Assembly (NCBI RefSeq): GCF_046764005.1
Contig: NZ_JBKOFW010000001.1
Span: forward strand, 1 to 64,000
Source of the DNA: Oryzobacter faecalis
Lineage (GTDB): Bacteria; Actinomycetota; Actinomycetes; Actinomycetales; Dermatophilaceae
Direction of reading: 5' to 3'
DNA length: 64,000 nt
Shown: positions 57,767 through 64,000 of the stretch, piece after piece
Position numbering within the stretch: the stretch's first letter is position 1
How the letters are laid out: each line of letters begins with the position of its first letter
Made by a program: the position numbers and the translations under genes
The notes under the pieces: generated by a model
What the model was told of the DNA's origin: nothing
The model's input: the letters and a program-made list of their open reading frames with translations, nothing else
Database searches by the model: none

Positions 57767-59164
57767 ATGCGCTCGCTCTCCGCCGCCGCGGCCGTGCTCG
57801 CCACCGCGGCGTCCTCGGTCCTGCTCGCCACACCGGCCCGGGCCGCCGTGGCCGTCCCAGGAACCATCTCGTCGGTGAAGGCCACCCCGGGCCCGCTGGC
57901 CGGTCAGGTGACCTTCACGTGGTCCGCGTCCGGGACCAACACGACGAGCTTCCAGATCGAGACCGGCCTGACGACCTTCAAGGTCGGCGACCCGGTCCTG
58001 CCCGACCACGGCCGGGGGGCCACGTACGTCACCGTGTCCCCGACCCGTCGCTCGGTGACCCTCACCGCCGCCCAGGTGGCCTCCGCGGGCGCGCGAGCGT
58101 CGTCCGGCAACCACCTGTACTACCGGTTCAAGGCGGTCAACCGGACCTCCTCCGGCACGAGCGTGCGGAACTGGCCGTACCTGCAGAACGTCGCCGTGCG
58201 CCCCGGGACCCCGTCGAGCGCCGGAACCCTCCTGCGCGTCGCGTCCTACAACGTGCGCACCGCGACCGACACCACCGGAGTCCGTCCGTGGCTGCAGCGC
58301 GTCCCGGGCATCGCGAGGACGATCCTCTCGCGCGACCCGGGGGTCATCGCCCTCCAGGAGCTCGGCGTCAACCGTGCCGACGGGACCTCCGCGTCCACGA
58401 CCGGTGCCGTCACCCAGGCCGACAGCCTCGTCGAGACCCTGCGGGCCAACGGCGGGGGCCGCTACCAGCTCGTGCGCCGGACCCGCTTCGTGGCGCCGGG
58501 CACGCCTGAGGCCGTCCAGGGTGCGCGGATCCTCTACGACACGACCCGCTACAGCCTCGCCGCCCCGTGCCCCGAGACGAGCGACGGGAAGGCGGTGACG
58601 AACAGCAGCTGGTCCTCCTCGTGCACGGTTCTCCTGCCGTCCCTGAGCACCGACGGCGAGTGGACGCGCCGGCGCGCGTCGTACGCCCTGCTGGCCGACC
58701 GGGCCACGGGGAAGCGCTTCTGGGTCGCGTCCGCACACCTGGACCAGCGGCACAGCACCGCCGCCGCCACCGAGCGCACCTACGAGGTGTTGCGCGCGAA
58801 CCAGGTGAAGACCGTCATGGCGCGCCTCGCGCAGCTCAACACCGCCGGGCTGCCGGTCGTGCTCGCCGGCGACCTCAACACGTACCAGAACAACCAGGGC
58901 GGGTACGACGCCCACGACGCGGTCGTCGCCGCCGGGTACTACGACACCGCGGCCGCCACGGTGCAGGTGAACCGCCGCTACACGACGATGAACCACTTCT
59001 CCTGCACCCTCGCCGTCCCGGCGACCGGCTGGGGGTCACGGCTGGACGTCGTGACCGTCAAGGGCGTGTGGGGCGCCCCGCGCTGGGAGAACGTCATGGC
59101 GGTCACCGACTGCAACCGGCCCTCCGACCACAACATGGTCGTCGCCGACATCCGGCTGCCCTGA
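57767..59164 (+). CDS. Secreted endonuclease/exonuclease/phosphatase (EEP) family protein
   Basis: 465 residues from ATG 57767. Residues 1-27 are a signal peptide (MRSLSAAAAVLATAASSVLL, then ATPARA, cleavage before AVAVPG). A fibronectin-III-like domain (about 30-140, VKATPGPLAGQVTFTWSASG) comes next. The EEP domain runs from about 155: VASYNVRT, VIALQELG, ASAHLDQR, VLAGDLNTYQ and SDHNMVVADI, with the metal Glu, Asp/Asn and the catalytic His. It cuts phosphodiesters or phosphomonoesters outside the cell; DNA, nucleotide or lipid substrates are all possible. It stands alone after the tRNA. Confidence 0.88.
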   Translation: MRSLSAAAAVLATAASSVLLATPARAAVAVPGTISSVKATPGPLAGQVTFTWSASGTNTTSFQIETGLTTFKVGDPVLPDHGRGATYVTVSPTRRSVTLTAAQVASAGARASSGNHLYYRFKAVNRTSSGTSVRNWPYLQNVAVRPGTPSSAGTLLRVASYNVRTATDTTGVRPWLQRVPGIARTILSRDPGVIALQELGVNRADGTSASTTGAVTQADSLVETLRANGGGRYQLVRRTRFVAPGTPEAVQGARILYDTTRYSLAAPCPETSDGKAVTNSSWSSSCTVLLPSLSTDGEWTRRRASYALLADRATGKRFWVASAHLDQRHSTAAATERTYEVLRANQVKTVMARLAQLNTAGLPVVLAGDLNTYQNNQGGYDAHDAVVAAGYYDTAAATVQVNRRYTTMNHFSCTLAVPATGWGSRLDVVTVKGVWGAPRWENVMAVTDCNRPSDHNMVVADIRLP

Positions 59165-59252
59165 GTGCGATGGTGGTGTCGTCCCGGGACCACCGCCGCT
59201 CCCTCCGCACACGCGGCCCCAGCCGCCGCGCGCCACCGCCAGGAGCGCCCCC

Positions 59253-60740
59253 GTGACCCGGACCACCCCCGCCGACCGGCATACCGGCCCCTTCGTCCGC
59301 GTTGAGGCAGACGTGACCAGCCATGCCACCAGCCCCCACCGCGTCGTCGTCATCGGGTCCGGGTTCGGCGGACTCTTCGGCACCCAGGCCCTCCGCAAGC
59401 GGTCCGACCTCGAGATCACCCTCGTCGCGAAGACGACCCACCACCTGTTCCAGCCGCTGCTGTACCAGGTCGCGACCGGCATCCTCTCCGAGGGCGAGAT
59501 CGCCCCGAGCACCCGCGAGGTGCTCGCCCGGCAGAAGAACGCCCGGGTCGTCCTCGGCACCGTGACCGACGTCGACCTCGAGCACCGCACCGTGACGTCT
59601 GAGGTCCTCGGGCGCGAGACGGTCACCGAGTACGACGATCTCCTCGTCGCCGCGGGCGCCGGGCAGTCGTGGTTCGGGAACGACCACTTCGCGCGCCACG
59701 CCCCGGGGATGAAGTCGATCGACGACGCGCTCGAGCTGCGCGGCCGGATCTTCGGTGCGTTCGAGCTCGCCGAGCTGGCGCGCACCCCGGCCGAGGCCGA
59801 GCGCGCCCTCACGTTCGTCGTTGTCGGCGCCGGTCCCACGGGGGTCGAGATGGCCGGCCAGATCGCCGAGCTCGCCAACCGCACGCTGCGCAACGACTTC
59901 CGCCGCATCGACCCGACGAAGGCGCGGATCATCCTCGTCGACGCCGTCGACAAGGTCCTGCCCTCCTTCGGCGAGCGGCTGGGTGGCGCGGCCAAGCGCC
60001 GCCTCGAGCAGATGGGCGTCGACGTGCGGCTCGGCACGATGGTCACCGACGTCGACTCCACCGGCATCGTCGTCCGGGAGCCCGACGGCTCCTCGACCCG
60101 CATCGAGGCGCTCACCAAGGTGTGGGCCGCCGGGGTCCAGGCGAGCCCGCTCGCCCGCCGCCTCGCCGAGCAGTCCGGCGCCGAGGTCGACCGCGCCGGT
60201 AGGGTCCACGTCCTCCCCGACCTCACCCTCCCGGGCCACCCCGAGGTGCACGTCGTCGGCGACATGATGGCGCTCGACGACCTCCCCGGGGTCGCGCAGG
60301 TCGCGATCCAGGGAGCTCGCTTCTCCGCGAGGCAGATCGCCCACCGGCTCGACGGCAGGCCCACCGACGAGCGGTTCGAGTACCACGACAAGGGCTCGAT
60401 GGCGACGATCTCGCGGTTCAGTGCGGTCGCGTCGATCGGCAAGCTCCGCTTCGCCGGCTTCCTCGCCTGGCTGCTCTGGCTCGCCATCCACCTCGTCTAC
60501 ATCATCGGCTTCAAGCACCGCGTCACGACCCTGCTCCACTGGGTCGTCAGCTTCCTGGGCCGGGGTCGCGCCGAGCGAGTCGCCACCGAGCAGCAGGTGT
60601 TCGGCCGCCGTGCCATGGACGCCCTCCCGGGCCACGAGCTGCCCTCCATCCCCACCGACCCCGCCGACGGCGAGGTCAGCGGGGTCGCCGAGCTCGAGGA
60701 CCGGCACCGCGAGCACGAGGGCCGCCGGCACGCCGGCTGA
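59253..60740 (+). CDS. ndh: Type II NADH:quinone oxidoreductase
   Basis: 495 residues from GTG 59253, with AGGAG 7 nt upstream. FAD-binding GSGFGGLFGTQAL and NADH-binding VVGAGPTGVEMAGQIAE are both present, as is the quinone-pocket AVQ-like VAQVAIQGARFSARQIAHRL. TTHHLFQPLLYQVATGILSEGEIA is a strong Ndh signature. The C-terminal hydrophobic segment FLAWLLWLAIHLVYIIGFKHR anchors it to the inner face of the membrane. It passes electrons from NADH to menaquinone without pumping protons. Confidence 0.94.
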   Translation: MTRTTPADRHTGPFVRVEADVTSHATSPHRVVVIGSGFGGLFGTQALRKRSDLEITLVAKTTHHLFQPLLYQVATGILSEGEIAPSTREVLARQKNARVVLGTVTDVDLEHRTVTSEVLGRETVTEYDDLLVAAGAGQSWFGNDHFARHAPGMKSIDDALELRGRIFGAFELAELARTPAEAERALTFVVVGAGPTGVEMAGQIAELANRTLRNDFRRIDPTKARIILVDAVDKVLPSFGERLGGAAKRRLEQMGVDVRLGTMVTDVDSTGIVVREPDGSSTRIEALTKVWAAGVQASPLARRLAEQSGAEVDRAGRVHVLPDLTLPGHPEVHVVGDMMALDDLPGVAQVAIQGARFSARQIAHRLDGRPTDERFEYHDKGSMATISRFSAVASIGKLRFAGFLAWLLWLAIHLVYIIGFKHRVTTLLHWVVSFLGRGRAERVATEQQVFGRRAMDALPGHELPSIPTDPADGEVSGVAELEDRHREHEGRRHAG

Positions 60741-60778
60741 GGCCCGGGAACCTCCTGTCGGAGGGCGGCGCACCGACG

Positions 60779-60784
60779 TAGGGT
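60779..60784 (+). promoter_or_regulatory. -10 box (TAGGGT) for the M16 peptidase operon
   Basis: TAGGGT ends 7 nt before ATG 60792, which supports that start over GTG 60783, which would overlap the box. Confidence 0.45.
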
Positions 60785-60791
60785 GACCGCC

Positions 60792-62096
60792 ATGCCGCTG
60801 GACTACCCCCTCCACCGCAGGACGTTGCCCAACGGGCTGCGGGTGGTCGTGAGCCCCGACCACACCGTCCCGAACGTCACGGTGAACCTCTGGGTGGGGG
60901 TCGGGTCGCGGCACGAGGCGCCGGGGCGCACCGGGTTCGCGCACCTCTTCGAGCACCTGATGTTCCAGGGGTCGCGCAACGTCCGCAGCGGCGAGCACTT
61001 CGAGGCGCTCATGGCCGAGGGGGCCCGGCTCAACGCGACGACGTGGTTCGACCGCACCAACTACTTCGAGACCGTCCCCACCGGTGCCGTCGAGCTGGCC
61101 CTCTGGCTCGAGGCCGACCGGCACGGCCACCTCCTCGACGCCGTGACGCAGGAGAACCTCGACAACCAGCGCGACGTCGTCAAGGAGGAGAAGCGCCAGC
61201 GGTACGACAACCAGCCGTACGGCAACGCCCTCATCGACGTCTACGCCACCCTCTTCCCCGAGGGCCACCCCTACCACCACCCGACGATCGGGTCGATGGA
61301 GGACCTCGACGCCGCGAGCCTCGAGGACGTCCACGACTTCTTCCGCCGCTACTACGGCCCCGACAACACGGTCCTCACCCTCTGCGGAGACATCACGCCC
61401 GAGCGCGGCTTCGAGCTCGCCGAGCGGTACCTCGGCCCGCTGCCGGCGAGCGCTGAACCGCCCCGGGCCAACCTCCCCCAGCTCGACCCGCTCGACGGGC
61501 CGGTCCGCCTCGACCGGCGCTCGGCCGTCCCCAACGACCGGCTGCACCTCGCGTTCCGGCTCCCCGTCGACGGCACCGACGAGTTCCTCGCCGCCGCGGT
61601 CGCCCTCGACTGCGTCGGTGGGCTGTCGACCTCGCGGCTGGTCCGGCGCCTCGTGCGCCGCGAGCAGACCGCGATCGGCGCCCACGCCACCGCCTGGGGT
61701 TTCGTCGACGGCAGCTCGCTCGGTTTCGTCGTGCTGGACGTCGCACCCGGGGTCGACACCCGGGCCGTGGAGGACGCCTTCGTCGAGGAGCTGTCGGCCT
61801 TCCTCGAGGACGGTCCCACCGACGTCGAGCTCGAGGCGTCGCTCGCCCAGTCAGAGCGCTCGTGGCTGTCGGCGCTCGCCAGCCAGGAGGAGCGGGCCGA
61901 CGTCATCAGCCACCACCACCTCCTCCACGACGACCCCGGCGTCGTCAACACCCACCTCGACCGGCTCCGGGCGCTGACCGGTGACGACGTCCTCGCCGCC
62001 GCGCGCCGCTGGCTCCGGCCGGACCAGCGCGCCGTCGTCGCGTACCTCGTCGAGGACGACGCCACCGAGGCCGACGACGAGGAGGCCGTGGCGTGA
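60792..62096 (+). CDS. M16 family zinc peptidase, catalytic subunit
   Basis: 434 residues from ATG 60792. The inverted zinc motif is complete: H51-L-F-E54-H55 in FAHLFEHLMFQGS, with the distal Glu in ENLDNQRDVVKEEKRQRYDNQPYG. RRYYGPDNTVLTLCGDI and SFLVRR-like TSRLVRRLVRREQTAIGA are the second-half marks. Bacterial M16B proteins of this size work as pairs with a non-catalytic partner, here the next gene, overlapping by 4 nt (GTGA). Cytosolic peptide degradation is likely. Confidence 0.92.
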   Translation: MPLDYPLHRRTLPNGLRVVVSPDHTVPNVTVNLWVGVGSRHEAPGRTGFAHLFEHLMFQGSRNVRSGEHFEALMAEGARLNATTWFDRTNYFETVPTGAVELALWLEADRHGHLLDAVTQENLDNQRDVVKEEKRQRYDNQPYGNALIDVYATLFPEGHPYHHPTIGSMEDLDAASLEDVHDFFRRYYGPDNTVLTLCGDITPERGFELAERYLGPLPASAEPPRANLPQLDPLDGPVRLDRRSAVPNDRLHLAFRLPVDGTDEFLAAAVALDCVGGLSTSRLVRRLVRREQTAIGAHATAWGFVDGSSLGFVVLDVAPGVDTRAVEDAFVEELSAFLEDGPTDVELEASLAQSERSWLSALASQEERADVISHHHLLHDDPGVVNTHLDRLRALTGDDVLAAARRWLRPDQRAVVAYLVEDDATEADDEEAVA

Positions 62097-63451
62097 GCAG
62101 CCCGCTCGTCCCGCGCCCCGAGGTCGCGCCGCCGGGCCCGTGGGCCTTCCCCGCGCCGGAGGAGCACGTCCTGTCCAACGGGGTCCGTGTCCTCGTGCAC
62201 GACCTGCCGGGCCAGTACGTGCTCTCGCTACGCGTCGTCGTCCCGATCTCCCTGGCGGCCGAGCCGGCCGGGCTGGAGGGCATCGCCTCGATGACGTCGC
62301 GCCTCCTCGACGAGGGCACGTCCCGTCACGAGGCCGAGGAGTTCGCCGAGCTGATGGAGCGGCACGGGATGGTCCTCGGGGCGGGCGTGAGCGACGGCGG
62401 GCTCCTCGTCGACGTCGACGTGCCGCAGCGCCACCTCGCCACGGCCTCCGCGCTCGTCACCGAGGCGCTCGCCGACGCGGTCTTCCCCGAGGCCGAGGTG
62501 CGCCGCATCCTGCGCAACCGGCTGGCCGAGATCGAGCAGGAGCGGGCCTCGTCGGCCCACCGCGCGGCCCGCGAGGTCGCCCGCACCCTCTGGGCCCCGG
62601 GGGAGCGCGCCGCCCTCCCCACCGGCGGCACGCCGGAGACGATCGGCGCCCTGACGCGCGAGCAGGTCCTCGCCTTCCACGCCTCGGCCGTCGGCCCGGA
62701 GGGGGCGACCGTCGTGCTCGCCGGTGACCTCGGGGGCGTCGACGTGCACGGCGTCCTCGAGTCCACCCTCGGCGGGTGGCACGCCCCGGGGCACGTCCCG
62801 TCGCCGCGGCCGACCGCCCCGCGCCCCGCCGACGACCGTGCCCGGGTCGTCGTCGTGGACCGTCCCGGCTCGGTCCAGACCGAGATCGCCGTCGCCGTCC
62901 CCGGGCCCGACCGGTCGACCCCGCACGGGTGGGCACCGCACCCCGTGCTGTCCTTCGTCCTGGGCGGGTCGCCCAGCGCCCGGATCGACGCGGTCCTGCG
63001 CGAGGAGAAGGGCTACACGTACGGCATCCGCAGCTCGTTCCGGCCGCGGGTCGCCGGAGGCTCGTTCGTCACCTCGGGTTCGGTCCGTTCCGAGGTCACG
63101 GGCGACGCCGTCGAGATCCTCCTCGGCATCCTCGACCGCGCCCGCGACGGCTTCACCGACGCCGAGCTGCGCACGGGCGTCGACTACGTCGCCAAGACGG
63201 CGCCCGGGAGGTACGCCACCGCCGACGCCGTCGCGGACGAGAGCGCCGCCCTCGCCCTCGAGGGCCTGCCCACCGACTTCTCCACCCGCACCCTGCGCGA
63301 CGTCGCCGCCCTCGACCTGGACGCCCTCGACGCCGCCTACCGCCGCGTCGCGACGGGGGGCTGGAGCGTCGTCCTCGTCGGGGACGCGGCCAGGGTCGTC
63401 CCGGACCTCGAGGGCCGCGTGGCCGGCCCGGTGACCACCGTTGCCGTCTGA
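62093..63451 (+). CDS. M16 family peptidase-like protein, non-catalytic partner
   Basis: 452 residues from GTG 62093. The fold is that of M16 (HVLSNGVRVLVHDLPGQYVLSLRVVV; later SARIDAVLREEKGYTYGIRSSFRP), but the zinc motif HxxEH is lost: the equivalent stretch is LEGIASMTSRLLDEGTSRHEA. The Arg-Tyr pair (EKGYTYGIRSSFRP) that binds substrate in the partner chain is kept. This is the usual active/inactive pair of bacterial M16B heterodimers. Confidence 0.9.
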   Translation: MSSPLVPRPEVAPPGPWAFPAPEEHVLSNGVRVLVHDLPGQYVLSLRVVVPISLAAEPAGLEGIASMTSRLLDEGTSRHEAEEFAELMERHGMVLGAGVSDGGLLVDVDVPQRHLATASALVTEALADAVFPEAEVRRILRNRLAEIEQERASSAHRAAREVARTLWAPGERAALPTGGTPETIGALTREQVLAFHASAVGPEGATVVLAGDLGGVDVHGVLESTLGGWHAPGHVPSPRPTAPRPADDRARVVVVDRPGSVQTEIAVAVPGPDRSTPHGWAPHPVLSFVLGGSPSARIDAVLREEKGYTYGIRSSFRPRVAGGSFVTSGSVRSEVTGDAVEILLGILDRARDGFTDAELRTGVDYVAKTAPGRYATADAVADESAALALEGLPTDFSTRTLRDVAALDLDALDAAYRRVATGGWSVVLVGDAARVVPDLEGRVAGPVTTVAV

Positions 63452-63956
63452 CCCGGGGCCGACGCGCTCGCTCGTCACCGGTTCGTCGATCGGGCTGCTC
63501 GAGGTCGTCGAGGCCGCGGGCGCCGTCGTCATGATCCGGTTCGACGCCTCGACGACGGGCTCACCGCAGCACGAGCACGTCGGGAGCCCGCTGCTCACGG
63601 AGGCCCATCGCCAGCTGGCCGAGTACTTCGCCGGCCGCCGGCGGGTGTTCGACCTGCCCCTGCGCCCGGCGGGCACCGACTTCCAGCGCCGCGTCTGGGA
63701 CGTCCTCGCGACGATCCCGTGGGGCACGACGACGACCTACGGATGGATCGCCGACCGGCTGGGACTTCCCCCCGGCGCCTCGCGGGCGGTCGGGGCGGCC
63801 AACGGCGCCAACCCGATCCCCGTCGTCCTGCCCTGCCACCGGGTGGTCGGGGCCGACGGCACCCTCACCGGCTACGCCGGCGGGCTCGAGCGCAAGGCCG
63901 AGCTGCTCCGGCTCGAGGGCGTGGCGACCGAGGCCGACCAGGGCGCCTTGTTCTAG
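63441..63956 (+). CDS. ogt: Methylated-DNA-protein-cysteine methyltransferase
   Basis: 171 residues from TTG 63441, overlapping the peptidase stop by 11 nt; no ATG or GTG is available before the domain, so TTG is the best start. The acceptor cysteine is C132 in VLPCHRVVGADG. FQRRVWDVLATIPWGTTTTYGWIAD is the helix-turn-helix that enters the DNA, and RAVGAANGANPIP contains the Arg finger and Asn hinge. It removes O6-alkyl groups from guanine irreversibly. The N-terminal domain is short and lacks Ada-type cysteines. Confidence 0.92.
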   Translation: MPSDPGPTRSLVTGSSIGLLEVVEAAGAVVMIRFDASTTGSPQHEHVGSPLLTEAHRQLAEYFAGRRRVFDLPLRPAGTDFQRRVWDVLATIPWGTTTTYGWIADRLGLPPGASRAVGAANGANPIPVVLPCHRVVGADGTLTGYAGGLERKAELLRLEGVATEADQGALF

Positions 63957-64000
63957 AGCCCGTCGGTCTCGTGCGGCTGCGGGGTCAGGCGGCGCAGCAC
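63953..64000 (-). CDS. Possible 3' end of a gene on the minus strand (partial)
   Basis: A minus-strand frame enters at the window end and stops at 63953: VLRRLTPQPHETDGL followed by TAG, overlapping the ogt stop region by 4 nt. The residues look natural, but 15 codons are too few to be sure; another minus frame stops at 63985. No product can be named. Confidence 0.25.
   Translation of the reverse strand: MLRRLTPQPHETDGL

Overview
The window comes from the chromosome of a very GC-rich actinobacterium. Third codon positions are almost all G or C, GTG starts are common, GTGA/ATGA overlaps join genes, and many genes have a TAGNNT -10 box 6-8 nt before the start codon (leaderless). WhiB7, AdnA/AdnB, UvrD2, mycoredoxin, a Lsr2-like tail and UPF0182 all point to Actinomycetota. 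The DUF222-type HNH gene and the overall gene set look most like Micrococcales (Intrasporangiaceae-like), but that rank is inferred from memory and was not tested.

Region 1 (1-8065) is accessory DNA. It is visibly less GC-rich than the rest and holds poorly known genes in mixed orientation: the tail of an HNH endonuclease, two near-identical paralogs, two small proteins, a DEDDh exonuclease with BRCT and Lsr2-like tails, a candidate PD-(D/E)XK nuclease, a membrane protein, and a DUF2510-DUF4041-GIY-YIG fusion. A 13-nt motif (consensus CCGGACATGCCGC) lies in nearly every gene junction, always in the same orientation whichever way the genes point. This looks like a cassette array and is the best candidate here for something undescribed.

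Region 2 (8066-25402) is metabolic. Its core (9775-19431) is a coherent corrinoid-dependent one-carbon system: an MttB-family methyltransferase with L-serine dehydratase on one strand; an IclR regulator, corrinoid protein, methyl-THF:corrinoid methyltransferase, reductive activator and DUF1638 protein on the other; then a methylenetetrahydrofolate reductase and a homocysteine methyltransferase converging on them. A perfect 10-bp inverted repeat lies in the divergent promoter region. The inferred path is methylated amine (for example a betaine) to corrinoid to methyl-THF to methylene-THF, with serine/pyruvate and methionine as outlets. Around it are an aldo/keto reductase, a GNAT enzyme, a RecB-like nuclease, a VOC protein apparently started at CTG, a LysR regulator, a lone ParA, a zinc alcohol dehydrogenase and a beta-CASP nuclease.

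Region 3 (25473-57375) is a conserved actinobacterial block. From memory its gene content follows M. tuberculosis Rv3193c-Rv3211: DEAD-box helicase, ferritin-like protein, DUF3107, TetR, MoeZ, AdnA, AdnB, NudC, mycoredoxin, UvrD2, WhiB7, ABC1 kinase, cyclodehydratase-like protein, DUF2342 protein, PDZ-Lon protease and UPF0182. The insertions are a phosphotransferase with a repetitive acidic tail, an HhH-GPD glycosylase, a SprT/YgjP-like metallopeptidase, NUDIX, MoaE and a large LuxR regulator with a DUF4242 partner. The whiB7 leader carries an upstream ORF and two mutually exclusive hairpins, a classic attenuator layout.

Region 4 (57453-64000) has an initiator tRNA whose 3' end is part of a 29-bp inverted repeat, then a secreted EEP phosphatase/nuclease, a type II NADH dehydrogenase, an M16 peptidase pair (one catalytic, one degenerate), and an O6-alkylguanine-DNA alkyltransferase.
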